Source: Streptomyces sp. G44
GTDB taxonomy: Bacteria; Actinomycetota; Actinomycetes; Streptomycetales; Streptomycetaceae
Length of the DNA: 45,971 nucleotides
Direction of reading: 5' to 3'
NCBI RefSeq assembly: GCF_016905445.1
Contig: NZ_JAFEXF010000036.1
Coordinates: forward strand, 1-45,971
Below are positions 7,949 to 15,762 of this stretch, piece by piece. A program made the translations under genes and the position numbers. Numbering within the stretch: the stretch's first letter is position 1; each line of letters opens with the position of its first letter. The notes below the pieces were generated by a model. That model did no database searches. It was not told where the DNA came from and was given only the letters and a program-made list of their open reading frames with translations.

Positions 7949-8478
7949 TGTCCGATCGAGGTTCGGGGACGTCCACGGGCGTCCACCGTGGGGATCGCGT
8001 CCCTGATCGGAGGAGCGTCCGTGCTCCGTCGGACATTGGCGGACCGCCCCGGAAGGGGCGGCGATAGAGACCGCGGTTGAGACCACCACCCCTTCGTCCC
8101 GTTCACGATCAACGCCTGCCTGGCCTTCGCAAAGGCCGCGCCGACCTGCGCGTTGATCTCGCATCCCGCATAGACGTTCAGGGCCGTCAACAGTCGGTCG
8201 CCTCATCTGACCTCCCGTATGGCCCTGGTCCGAGCACCGCACAACCCGCGCGGCCACCAGGTCTACTGCCGCTCACCGGCGTCACGCCCACCCGACACCC
8301 ATATCTCGCCGCCGGAAACATCGCTTCAGGGAAATTTTCCGGCGGCGTAAGTTACGTAAATGTGCAGGTCAACGGCCATGTCGGCCCCCATCGAAGCGCA
8401 TGCGGCATGGCTATTCTGGTTGCCAGACGGGCATGCCGCCCCTTATGTTGCTGATCACCGCCACAGGGGGTGGCGGCC
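7949..8478. other. Non-coding stretch after attL with hairpins
   Basis: About 530 bases without a convincing gene. It holds a hairpin at 8044-8061 (CCGCCCC, GGAA loop, GGGGCGG), a larger one with a perfect 12-bp stem (8307-8318 with 8336-8347, arm CGCCGCCGGAAA) and a palindrome TTACGTAA at 8352-8359. The last two lie upstream of the HNH gene and could be its terminator or control region. A minus-strand frame near 8080-8190 has GC-rich third positions for about 40 codons but no start context, and may be a decayed remnant. Confidence 0.5.
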
Positions 8479-8493
8479 AGGAGGGGACCCGTG

Positions 8494-9351
8494 ATGACAG
8501 ACATGAACGAGGCGGCCGAGCGCCCGCTGCCGGAGTGGGACAGTGCCGAGATCGGCTCCCTCTTCACGAGCCGCGAAACGGCAGAGGCATGCCGATTCCT
8601 GCTGCGGCGCCGCGAAGACCCGCCGACCATGGACGAGTGGATCGAGCGGTCCCGGGCGGTGTTCGGCAAGGGCAACGTGCACACCCAGCGTCGTCTCCGT
8701 GAGGTGCGCGACCATTTCAAGGTCGATTCCTACCGCCGTGAGGGAGATGGGAAGTGGGTCTACAAGCTCGCAGGCTGGAGCGAGACGCCCGTCGGTGACA
8801 ACGTGAAGATTGACTCCAAGCTTCAGGCCGAAGTCTTCACGGTCAAGGGCCGCTTCTGTGCGATGTGCGGTGCGGGACCGAAGGATGCCAGGCTCCAAAT
8901 CGACCACATCGTCCCGCGGTCCTGGGGGGGCAAGACGGAGCTGGACAACTTGGAGCCGCTCTGCCAGGCGCACAATCACGGGAAGAAGGCGTTCTTCGCA
9001 AGTCTGAACCCCTACGGTGACGCCCTGGCTCATGCGATACACCGGCCGAACCCCTGGGAGCGGATTGGGGAATTGCTTAAGGCGTTCGCCGACAAGGGGG
9101 AGTTCACCCCTGCGGAGCTAATCCAGATCGTGGCGCGGGACACACACAAGGGAGATCCCAAGAAGCGTCTGCGGGAGCTGCGCTTCGTCCTTGGGTGGGA
9201 CATCGTTTCCCACCGGACCAAGGAGAACGGCATCACGACGGTGACCTATGAACTGCGCGGCTGGAAGCCCTGGCCGACGGAGGGCGCACCGGAAGCCATC
9301 AAGAGGTACGAGCGCGACCGTAAGCGTCGCAAGGAAGAGGACGGCGGCTGA
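8494..9351 (+). CDS. HNH endonuclease flanked by two winged-helix-like domains
   Basis: A 285-residue protein. The central HNH domain has zinc-type cysteines C122 and C125 (FCAMCG), the catalytic LQIDHIVPRSWGG (D137-H138), N152 (LDNLEPLC with C157) and a final H160. On either side are segments that resemble each other: about 60-96 with RRLREVRDHF and WVYKLAGW, and about 219-257 with KRLRELRFVLGW and TYELRGW, suggesting two copies of a small winged-helix DNA-reading domain. A nuclease reading a specific or modified site is therefore likely; a homing or generic HNH role is the alternative. The start follows AGGAGGGG at 8479-8486; the GTG at 8491 is also possible. Its third codon positions are poorer in G/C than the transfer genes, suggesting separate acquisition. 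A strong terminator follows. Confidence 0.85.
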   Translation: MTDMNEAAERPLPEWDSAEIGSLFTSRETAEACRFLLRRREDPPTMDEWIERSRAVFGKGNVHTQRRLREVRDHFKVDSYRREGDGKWVYKLAGWSETPVGDNVKIDSKLQAEVFTVKGRFCAMCGAGPKDARLQIDHIVPRSWGGKTELDNLEPLCQAHNHGKKAFFASLNPYGDALAHAIHRPNPWERIGELLKAFADKGEFTPAELIQIVARDTHKGDPKKRLRELRFVLGWDIVSHRTKENGITTVTYELRGWKPWPTEGAPEAIKRYERDRKRRKEEDGG

Positions 9352-9371
9352 GCAAATCTCAGCGCTTAGAC

Positions 9372-9406
9372 GGCAGGGGCACCCCGCGTTCAGGGGTGCC
9401 CCTGCC
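9372..9406 (+). terminator. Hairpin terminator after the HNH gene
   Basis: A perfect 14-bp stem (arm GGCAGGGGCACCCC) with a 7-nt loop, 20 bases after the HNH stop. There is no T-run, as is common for Streptomyces terminators. Confidence 0.75.
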
Positions 9407-9772
9407 GCCTGTGCGTCTTCATCACCCACGACCCCACGACCCGGGGGCCCCACTCGCCCCTCGACTGCTTCCTCCCGAATGACGTGCAGGGAGATTGCTG
9501 ATCGGGGGCGTTGCAATCTGCGCCGGTCAGGCTGCGGCGTGCGTTGGTACACGTTGCTGCCACGCGGCACGCTTTCCTTGATCCAGCCCCATCCCCCGGC
9601 AACACCGGCCATCTACAGTCCACCCAAGATCACACGTGCCCGACGGCTCTGACCAGCCGCTTTGGGCGTGGCGGACGTTGCATGGGGCATTCCCGTCCAC
9701 GTTTCGTTCTGATCTTGAAAACCTCAGGGGGTTCCCATAGGTACGGCCGAAGGCACTGCGTCGCTCCCCCGC
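9407..9772. other. Intergenic region without recognised content
   Basis: About 365 bases between the HNH terminator and the promoter of the GntR-Nudix gene. I see no open frame with Streptomyces coding bias and no repeat. Confidence 0.5.
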
Positions 9773-9790
9773 TACGCTGGTACGCACCAC
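9773..9790 (+). promoter_or_regulatory. -10 element and imperfect copy of the 14-bp operator
   Basis: TACGCT (9773-9778) fits the TAnnnT -10 pattern. Overlapping it, CTGGTACGCACCAC (9777-9790) matches the perfect palindrome CTGGTGCGCACCAG found twice at 11904-11942 in 12 of 14 positions. It ends six bases before the GntR-Nudix start, so autoregulation by that protein is the natural inference. Confidence 0.55.
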
Positions 9791-9796
9791 CTCAGA

Positions 9797-10603
9797 ATGG
9801 AGAGTGCGCCGCGGATGGGGCCGAAGACAGCCAAGGTCTACGAGACGATTCGTGCACGGCTCGCCTCTGGCGAGTACGCCCCCGGCGACAAGATGCCCTC
9901 GGAGAGGACGCTCTCAGAGGAACTTGGCATCGGCCGGACGGCGCTACGGCAGGTGCTGGCCCGACTCCTGGCCGAAGGCGCCTTGGAAGTCCGGGGCCGG
10001 AGTTCGTATCGCGTGCCCGGTGCCGTGAGCGTCGCGACGCCCGAGGGGCTGGAGCCGTGGCGCATCCACGGGGAGCGGGATCTCTACGACAACCGCTGGG
10101 TCAAGCTCCAGCTCTGGGACGTGGAGCCGCCCGGTGTGGAACGCTTCGAGCATCATGTGGTGAAGCTCCACCATGTGGCCATCACGGCGGTTCTGGACGA
10201 CCAAGACCGCGTACTGATGATGTGGCGTTACCGCTTCGTGCCTCAGCAATGGGGCTGGGAGCTGCCCGGCGGCATCGTGGATGAGGGGGAAGAACCCTCA
10301 CAAACGGCGCTCCGGGAAGTCGTGGAAGAGACGGGTTGGCGGCCGAAGTCCGTAGAGCACGTCGTCACGTTTCAGCCCATGGTCGGCATGGTCGACTCGC
10401 CTCACGAGATCTTCGTGGGCCATGGGGCCGAACAAGTCGGCTCGCCAACCGACTTGGAGGAAGCAGGGCACATCGAGTGGGTTCCTCTGGCTGACATTCC
10501 AGGGCTGATGGCTCGTGGTGAGCTGATGGGCTCAGGCACTCTCGTGGCGCTCCTCCACATCCTGGCTAGCCGCGGCAAGCAGGGAGCTACAGCAGCGCGC
10601 TGA
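9797..10603 (+). CDS. GntR winged-helix / Nudix hydrolase fusion (KorSA- and Pif-like)
   Basis: A 268-residue fusion. Residues 8-75 form a GntR winged helix (GEYAPGDKMPSERTLSEEL, then IGRTALRQVLARLLAEGALE). Residues about 90-255 form a Nudix hydrolase of the ADP-ribose-pyrophosphatase type, with an intact Nudix box at 159-181: G159, E166, R174-E175, E178-E179 and G181 region in the order GX5EX7REUXEEXGU. In pSAM2, KorSA is a GntR-family repressor of the transfer/replication activator, and Pif is a Nudix-motif protein that gives conjugal immunity. Here both functions appear to be on one polypeptide. Two starts fit: ATG 9797, or ATG 9815 with GGAGAG ten bases before it. Its 3' end overlaps the convergent XRE gene by 17 bp. 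Repression and immunity are inferences from the family. Confidence 0.88.
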   Translation: MESAPRMGPKTAKVYETIRARLASGEYAPGDKMPSERTLSEELGIGRTALRQVLARLLAEGALEVRGRSSYRVPGAVSVATPEGLEPWRIHGERDLYDNRWVKLQLWDVEPPGVERFEHHVVKLHHVAITAVLDDQDRVLMMWRYRFVPQQWGWELPGGIVDEGEEPSQTALREVVEETGWRPKSVEHVVTFQPMVGMVDSPHEIFVGHGAEQVGSPTDLEEAGHIEWVPLADIPGLMARGELMGSGTLVALLHILASRGKQGATAAR

Positions 10604-11750
10604 GCATGTCGACGCGGCGGCGCTGCCGCACTGAGCCGGTGCGGCTCGCCAGCAAACGGGCCTGCCGCAGATGAGTGTTCGCGTCGTCGTACTCGGCTCG
10701 CGTCAGATGCGCTTGCGCGAGGTCTGCGTGGAGACCAGCTTTCGCTCGCACAAAGGACGGGTCCGCTACTTCAAGTGCGTCATACAGGCTGATGACGGCG
10801 TCTTCGTCGCCGAGCAGAGCGAGGACGTTGCCGCGCCACCGGGTGAGGTGGGCGCCATTGAGGAAGATGCTCAGCATGTCCGGGTCGCGGTCCTCCGAGC
10901 CCGGCGGAATGCTCGCCGTGGCCGCATCGAGCGCGCGCCGGCAGTCGTCCGGCATTCCGGCATGGGCGCACATCTCGGCTTCGGCCGCGAACAACCACGC
11001 ACGCAGACGTGGGGAACCCGCCTGGCCAAGGGTGCGTTGCGCGTCGCGGACCAGGTCGACACCGAGCGCTGGCCGACCTGCCTCGCAGAGGACATACGCC
11101 TGCTCTGCCATGGCGTGCGCAAGGTACATGGGGGCCTCAGCATCCCGCGCCGCGCGCTTCGCGAGTTCGTAGTGCCGCCACGCCCGTTCGACCGCTCCCG
11201 AGTCGATTGCCTGCCATGCGGCAAGGGTCGACGCCCCCGCAAGGGCGAGTGCTACGGGACGACGAGTGCTCGGGAGCACTGCGAAGTTCAGCGCGTCTTC
11301 GAGTGCGCCGAGATGCCCCGTCATCTGATCCACGAGCCCGGACGCGCCCATCTGGCGGTCCATGGTGCGCAGTAGCTCAGTCTGATCATTGAACGTTTTC
11401 ACCATTGATTCGCCAACACTGCCGGCTGAGTCGATCCGGCTCAGCAGGTCGTCGTACCCATCGGCCACCGACGGCCCAGCCGCAGGTGAGCTACCGCGCA
11501 ACTCCCCGTCCGTGATGCCGAGAAGCCGGCGCAGCATCGCTGCATAGCGGTCCGAGATGGTGCGCTTGCCGTTCTCCCACTCCGACACGTAGACGCGCAG
11601 ACTCGCGGTTGACGCAACGTCAGCGACGTGCCGCCGAGCGTACTGCTCGATCTCGCGAACCAGTCGCTCCTGAGACCAGCCGCGCGCCTTTCGCGCGTCC
11701 CGAAGTCCTGTGCTCACGGCCACCGCCTGGCGATAGGTCCACTCACTGAC
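10587..11750 (-). CDS. XRE-type helix-turn-helix regulator with TPR-like C-terminus
   Basis: About 387 residues. The N-terminus has an XRE helix-turn-helix (GLRDARKARGWSQERLVREI, then YVSEWENGKRTISDRYAAML). The long C-terminal part is alanine- and leucine-rich helical sequence with paired-helix periodicity (AWRHYELAKRAARDAEA, AMAEQAYVLCEAGRPALGV, ADLAQAHLTRAEYDDANTHL), typical of TPR solenoids in actinobacterial regulators that bind peptides or partners. I prefer the GTG at 11750 (SEWTYRQAV) because GGGGGGAG precedes it; an ATG lies slightly upstream. It is divergent from the promoter at 11898 and convergent, with a short overlap, to the GntR-Nudix gene. It may set the on/off state of the element together with that protein. 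Confidence 0.8.
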   Translation of the reverse strand, partial: VSEWTYRQAVAVSTGLRDARKARGWSQERLVREIEQYARRHVADVASTASLRVYVSEWENGKRTISDRYAAMLRRLLGITDGELRGSSPAAGPSVADGYDDLLSRIDSAGSVGESMVKTFNDQTELLRTMDRQMGASGLVDQMTGHLGALEDALNFAVLPSTRRPVALALAGASTLAAWQAIDSGAVERAWRHYELAKRAARDAEAPMYLAHAMAEQAYVLCEAGRPALGVDLVRDAQRTLGQAGSPRLRAWLFAAEAEMCAHAGMPDDCRRALDAATASIPPGSEDRDPDMLSIFLNGAHLTRWRGNVLALLGDEDAVISLYDALEVADPSFVRAKAGLHADLAQAHLTRAEYDDANTHLRQARLLASRTGSVRQRRRVDMLSALL

Positions 11751-11781
11751 TCCCCCCAGCATGCCGCACATTGCCGCAGGT

Positions 11782-11818
11782 CAACAGGGGTTAACAGGCC
11801 GGGAGTTAAGCCCTGTTG
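11782..11818. promoter_or_regulatory. Large inverted repeat upstream of the XRE gene
   Basis: CAACAGGGGTTAAC and GTTAAGCCCTGTTG form arms matching at 13 of 14 positions around a 9-bp spacer. A minus-strand TTGACC (11784-11779) overlaps the left arm and could be a -35 element for the XRE gene. A dimeric-regulator operator, most simply for the XRE protein itself, is the likely role. Confidence 0.55.
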
Positions 11819-11897
11819 GCTACCGATCCCTCTACCCGGAGCGGTCTCCTAGAGATGCGCCGCGGAGGACAAACGCCGATCGATCCAGCGAACACCC

Positions 11898-11942
11898 TTG
11901 ACCCTGGTGCGCACCAGATGCTTACCTTCTGGTGCGCACCAG
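11898..11942 (+). promoter_or_regulatory. Operator-covered promoter: two perfect palindromes CTGGTGCGCACCAG
   Basis: TTGACC (11898-11903) and TACCTT (11923-11928) form a plausible sigma-70-type promoter with a 19-bp spacer. Perfect 14-bp palindromes occupy 11904-11917 (the spacer) and 11929-11942 (just past the -10), centres 25 bp apart, both continuing with AT. Binding there would block RNA polymerase. The promoter points at the transfer genes. A related site precedes the GntR-Nudix gene, so that protein is the probable repressor, as KorSA is in pSAM2. Confidence 0.65.
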
Positions 11943-12433
11943 ATCGAGGAATCTCAATCCGCAGTGCGCGAGCAGAGGGCGGGGACGCTGCAATCCCGCT
12001 GAAGGCCAGAGATCAGGGCTTCGGCCCGACTGGCGAGGTGGCCCGGTGACCGCGAGCAACGGCCGGAGGGTGGGGACAAGGTCCCCCTTGCAGTGCGTAT
12101 CCCCAGTTCAACGCTTTGAAGGAGTGGCAGTGAGTCGACGAAAGCGATGGGCGCGGCCGTGATCGACCGGCACGGCGGCGCCGTTTCACCCCGGTTCGTG
12201 AGCGCGAGCCTGCGCCACGGACGACCGGTCACCTTCGACCGTTTCGCGGCGGCTAGCGCCGCGCCGGTTGCCTCCTCCGTCCGTCCGGGCGCCCTGCGGG
12301 GTGGGCGCGTACGGGCGGGGTTGAGGGGAGCCGGACCCTTTCCGACTTCAACGGCGTGCGCCCCCGGAGCTGCAACTCCGAGGGCGCTGTTCGGGCCGTT
12401 CGCATCCCGTCTGTTCCCAGAGGAGTACGACCC
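11943..12433 (+). other. Long leader of the transfer operon with a hairpin and a possible tiny ORF
   Basis: About 490 bases separate the operator-covered promoter from the first clear gene. It contains GAAGGAG (12118-12124) five bases before a GTG that opens a 10-codon frame MSRRKRWARP ending at 12162, and a stable hairpin at 12358-12387 (arm GCGCCCCCGGAG, one mismatch, loop CTGCAA). The tiny frame may be a leader peptide or chance. The hairpin lies 46 bases before the next start and could attenuate transcription. Confidence 0.4.
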
Positions 12434-12766
12434 ATGAAGTGCATCGCTGCTGGTCATACCGCCGTTACGGCGCAGGAGTTCGCGGAGCTGGCGTTGGGCC
12501 TGGCTGAGCATGCGGCGGGGTTCGACACGGAGCTGTTCACCGGCACCGCTGAGGAGTCCGAGGAGGACCGGGTGGCGCGGCTGGCCGTGGCGCGCGACGT
12601 GCTCGCGGAGCTGCGGGAGGTCGACCCGGTGGCCGCGGCGTACGCCCGTGCGCTGCTGAGGGCGAGTGACCTGCCCAAGCGGGCGCCGCGGCCCCGGCCG
12701 GCGCGCAAGGCGACGCCGCGGCGTACGGGTGTCTGCGGTATGCGGCATGCGGCGGTGGCGGCATGA
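12434..12766 (+). CDS. Small AICE protein of unknown function
   Basis: 110 residues beginning MKCIAAGHTAVTAQEF, preceded by GAGGAG at 12420-12425. The first 80 residues are acidic and helical (ELALGLAEHAAGFDTELF, LAVARDVLAELREVDPVAA); the last 30 are basic and proline-rich, suggesting nucleic-acid binding. I do not recognise a family. It is first in a tightly packed operon and overlaps the next gene by ATGA. Confidence 0.75.
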   Translation: MKCIAAGHTAVTAQEFAELALGLAEHAAGFDTELFTGTAEESEEDRVARLAVARDVLAELREVDPVAAAYARALLRASDLPKRAPRPRPARKATPRRTGVCGMRHAAVAA

Positions 12767-13296
12767 TCCGCATCGTCACCGGGGCCCGCGCCGCGCAGCT
12801 TGAGTGCGACGCCCGCGCGGCCTACGAGCACGCCCGGAGTGTCACGGGTGCGGCGAATGAGGCGTTCGGCCGGCACGTCCGTGTGCTGTACGCGGTCACC
12901 GCTCGTGCGGAGCGGGCCGAAGCGACCACGTCCGAAGTGGGGGCGCTTCTGTCCGGTGCGCTCGCCGAACTGGCGCAGGCGCAGCGGGAACTGCTGCTGA
13001 AGGACATTGAGATCCGCCGGCTCCGTGAGGAGCTGGCGAGTGAGCCGCGGGAGGGGCAGGCGCTTACGGTGCTGCTCCACTACGGCGAGCCCTACGCCAT
13101 CTACCGCTCCCGCGAGGACGCTTACGCTGACACCGCCACTCACGGTGTCCCGCCGGATGCCGTCTGGGTGCCGTGCGGTGAACGCCCCGCGTCCGAGTGC
13201 AAGTGGCGGCTGACGCCGTTCATCTACGACGCCGGCTCGCGCGGATTCCGCCGGGCGTTCATGCCCGCTCCGGAGCCGGTGGGGGGTGCGGCGTGA
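12763..13296 (+). CDS. AICE protein of unknown function with coiled-coil segment
   Basis: 177 residues. Residues 10-95 are alanine/arginine/glutamate-rich and probably coiled coil (LSGALAELAQAQRELLLKD); the second half is a compact alpha/beta region (ALTVLLHYGEPYAIYRSRED, AVWVPCGERPAS). The start overlaps the previous stop (ATGA) and the end overlaps the next start (GTGA), so translation is coupled. No family recognised. Confidence 0.78.
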   Translation: MIRIVTGARAAQLECDARAAYEHARSVTGAANEAFGRHVRVLYAVTARAERAEATTSEVGALLSGALAELAQAQRELLLKDIEIRRLREELASEPREGQALTVLLHYGEPYAIYRSREDAYADTATHGVPPDAVWVPCGERPASECKWRLTPFIYDAGSRGFRRAFMPAPEPVGGAA

Positions 13297-14300
13297 ACGC
13301 TGTTCATACGCGTTCAGCAGAGCGCGCGCTGTCGGGTGGCACGTGGTTGATCGTGTCCGGCGCGATGCTCTACTCCATCCTCACCGTCACCCCGCTGATG
13401 GCGAAGCACACGGCCCCTGAGTGGGAGTGGACGGCGCCGATTCTGCCGCTCGTGGTGGATGCCGCAGTCGTGATCGTGGTCAAGCTCGATGACGTGCTGG
13501 CCCGTCTGGGCGGACACGGCGGACGCTGGCCGATCACGCTGCGATGGATGACCGGCCTCATGACATGGGCGCTCAACGTCGCGGACTCCGCGTTGAGGAA
13601 AGACCTGGTGGGCGTGGCTGTCCACTCGGTGGCGCCGCTGCTGTTGATCGTCACAGCGGAAACCGGTCTCGCCTACCGCCGCGCCATCTCCGCCGCCCTC
13701 GCGGCCCTGGAAACCCAGCGGCAAGCCGAGCGCGAGCGGGTCGAGCAGGCGGCGCGGGAGCGTGCCGAGCGGGAGCGTGCGGAGGCTCGGGAGGAGCGCG
13801 AGCACGCCGCGATGCTGGCCCGTGAACAGCGCGAGCACGAAGCCACGTTGGCCCGTGAACAAGCCGACCGGGAAGAGTGCCAGGCCCGCGAGGAGCGCGA
13901 GGCCCGGGAGCGGGCCGAAGCCGCTGAGCGGGAGGCCCGTGAACGCCGTGAACGCGAGCGTGAACAGCGTGAACACGAGCAGCGGCGCCGTGAACGGGAG
14001 GCGCGGGAGCGGGCGGAAGCCGCCCACCGTGAGCAGGCGGAGGCCACCGCGCGTGAACAGCGTGAACGAGCTGAACGCCTGGCCCTTGAACGTGATGCGC
14101 TCCTGGCTCGGGGCCCGGCGCAGGGCAAGCTGCCCGAGGATGAGGCCCGCCGGATCGTGGCCGCCGCCTTCGCGGCGGAGATGAAGGTGCGCGAGGCCGC
14201 GGAACTGTGCGGCTGGTCGGTGGGCTGGGTCTCTGCCCGCTACGCCGAACACCGCGACCCCGGCGCCGGCGGCGCCGCACTGGCCATCGCGAGCCACTGA
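13293..14300 (+). CDS. DUF2637-type membrane protein with long charged coiled coil and C-terminal helix-turn-helix-like end
   Basis: 335 residues from a GTG that overlaps the previous stop. Four hydrophobic segments lie in the first 125 residues (WLIVSGAMLYSILTV, APILPLVVDAAVVIVV, RWMTGLMTWALNV, VAVHSVAPLLLIV), as in DUF2637 proteins of actinobacterial plasmids and AICEs. Residues about 140-280 are almost entirely Glu, Arg, Ala and Gln in heptad-like repeats (REERE, REQRE), a long cytoplasmic coiled coil. The end (KVREAAELCGWSVGWVSARY) looks like a DNA-binding helix-turn-helix. A protein linking DNA to the membrane during transfer or spread is a reasonable inference. Confidence 0.8.
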   Translation: MNAVHTRSAERALSGGTWLIVSGAMLYSILTVTPLMAKHTAPEWEWTAPILPLVVDAAVVIVVKLDDVLARLGGHGGRWPITLRWMTGLMTWALNVADSALRKDLVGVAVHSVAPLLLIVTAETGLAYRRAISAALAALETQRQAERERVEQAARERAERERAEAREEREHAAMLAREQREHEATLAREQADREECQAREEREARERAEAAEREARERREREREQREHEQRRREREARERAEAAHREQAEATAREQRERAERLALERDALLARGPAQGKLPEDEARRIVAAAFAAEMKVREAAELCGWSVGWVSARYAEHRDPGAGGAALAIASH

Positions 14301-14638
14301 TGGCCAGCTTGCCCGTCTACCCCTGGCGGCTAGCCCCAGACGGCTTGGCCACGCGTCGCCAGCTGCGCGCGTTGGGTCTGCGGCCCGGCGGTCAGGACGT
14401 GGCCGCGCAGATTGAGCGCCCGCGTCGTCGGCGTCCGCCGCTGGTCGCCTATCTGTACCGCATCGAGCTGGCCCGGCCGGTGAGGCCGATGACGCTCGCC
14501 AAGCGCCGTGCGCTGGCGAAGGCGAACCGCGCCCGCCGTACCTGCCCGGCCTGCGGCAGGGACGCCGGCTACGTCATCCCCGTCCATCTCGGCGCCTGCG
14601 TGCCGTGTGCGGATGGCGTCGGCCAGTACGCCGCCTGA
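14300..14638 (+). CDS. RRQRL-motif zinc-binding protein
   Basis: 112 residues. It starts at ATG 14300, overlapping the previous TGA. The N-terminus has the family signature TRRQLRALGL after an APDG segment; the C-terminus has a Cys4 site, CPACG and CVPC. This fits the RRQRL motif-containing zinc-binding proteins common in actinobacterial mobile elements, whose role is unknown; DNA or RNA binding is likely from the basic middle part (IERPRRRRPP). Confidence 0.78.
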   Translation: MASLPVYPWRLAPDGLATRRQLRALGLRPGGQDVAAQIERPRRRRPPLVAYLYRIELARPVRPMTLAKRRALAKANRARRTCPACGRDAGYVIPVHLGACVPCADGVGQYAA

Positions 14639-14683
14639 CCTGCACGGCATCCCCATTCGTTCCCTCACTGCGAGGAGATCGCT

Positions 14684-15187
14684 GTGTCCAGCCGTACCCG
14701 TACCCGCCGCTCCGTGAAGGTGCCTGTCGGGGCCACCACCGTGCGTATCCCGCGTCAGCGTGGACGCCGCTCCGCTCAGCCGTTCATCGTGGTCGTCCCT
14801 GACCGCCCGTCCCTGTCCCGCGAGGCGTTCGGATTCCTGGGACGCGTCCTGTGGAAGCACCGCCGAAGCCTGGCCCCGCTTCCGCTCGCCGTGCTGGCCG
14901 TGCCGCTCGCGGCCGTGCTGCACGTGCTGGCGTGGTGGTCCGGCCTCCTGTTGGCCCCGCTGGCCGCGGGCCCGCTGGTGTGGCTGGCGCTGATGCAGCG
15001 CCGCCGTCCCGCCACCCGCGGGGTGCTGGGCTGGCGCATCGGCCTGGCCCTGCTCGCCACCGCTGCCACCGCATGGCTGGCCCTGGCCGCCACGTTCGGG
15101 CCGCTCGCCGGCCCGCTGGAGCTGGTCTGGCTGTTCACCCTGATCGGCGCGCAGACCGCGTGGCTCGTCGTCCGCCGCACGCACTGA
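14684..15187 (+). CDS. Small membrane protein (Spd-like spread candidate)
   Basis: 167 residues from a GTG preceded by GAGGAG. A basic N-terminus (about 1-60) is followed by about four hydrophobic segments (LPLAVLAVPLAAVLHVL, GLLLAPLAAGPLVWLAL, IGLALLATAATAWLALA, LELVWLFTLIGAQTAWLVV). Size, topology and position just before traB match Spd proteins that help intramycelial plasmid spread; the specific Spd type cannot be assigned. Confidence 0.72.
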   Translation: MSSRTRTRRSVKVPVGATTVRIPRQRGRRSAQPFIVVVPDRPSLSREAFGFLGRVLWKHRRSLAPLPLAVLAVPLAAVLHVLAWWSGLLLAPLAAGPLVWLALMQRRRPATRGVLGWRIGLALLATAATAWLALAATFGPLAGPLELVWLFTLIGAQTAWLVVRRTH

Positions 15188-15204
15188 CCTGAGGAGATCC
15201 TCTG

Positions 15205-15750
15205 ATGGCACGCAGCAGCTTCTTCCCGAGGTCATCCTGCTTCGGGGACCCGAACAAGACGAACAAGTTCGCCAACGCCGGCGCCGCCGCCGGCGGGTTC
15301 GTCGGCGCCATGGGCGGCTCGTTCGTCCCGCCGATCAACGTCACCGTGAACAACAACAAGAACACCGCCCGCCCGAACAGCGGCGGTGGTCACTCCAGCT
15401 CGCTCCTGCCCCCGCCGGAGTTCGGTTCGCCTGCTCTGGTGCGGAACTACTGCAACACGCTGCGCGCGGCGGGCGTCACCTTGTCCATCGAGGTGGCCAT
15501 GGGGGTGGAGATCCTCAAGGGCGTCCTTGAAGCGGTCCCGGACCCCGAGGGCCGCGCCTTCGGCTCCAAGATCCGGGCGCGGAAGGTGGCCCGCAAACTC
15601 GCCAAGTCCGCCGATGCGCTGCGGGACGCGGCGAAGAACGCCGCCGCGGCGTACTCGACGTTTCAGCAGGAGTACGAGGAAGAGATCAACCGCGTCCGTC
15701 ACCGCGCCCGCAAGCCGCAACAGCCCGTCATGAACTGGGCCCAGCAGTAA
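15205..15750 (+). CDS. Putative transfer-associated protein upstream of traB
   Basis: 181 residues, start at ATG 15205 after GAGGAGATCC. The N-terminus has a Gly/Ala-rich, moderately hydrophobic stretch (NAGAAAGGFVGAMGGSFV), followed by an Asn-rich segment and a helical basic domain (KIRARKVARKLAKSADALRD). I do not recognise a family beyond the plasmid-transfer proteins seen at this position in AICEs. It is 12 bp from traB and likely co-translated. Confidence 0.7.
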   Translation: MARSSFFPRSSCFGDPNKTNKFANAGAAAGGFVGAMGGSFVPPINVTVNNNKNTARPNSGGGHSSSLLPPPEFGSPALVRNYCNTLRAAGVTLSIEVAMGVEILKGVLEAVPDPEGRAFGSKIRARKVARKLAKSADALRDAAKNAAAAYSTFQQEYEEEINRVRHRARKPQQPVMNWAQQ

Positions 15751-15762
15751 GGAGGTAGAGCC

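Noticed and set aside
7934..8257. Minus-strand frames just inside attL
   Set aside because: One has GGGAGG before an ATG, another has biased codons for about 40 residues, but neither is consistent over its length and both run into the tRNA fragment. At most a decayed remnant.
12147..12437. A 96-codon plus frame in the transfer-operon leader
   Set aside because: It has no ribosome binding site, its composition is not protein-like, and it runs over a strong hairpin.
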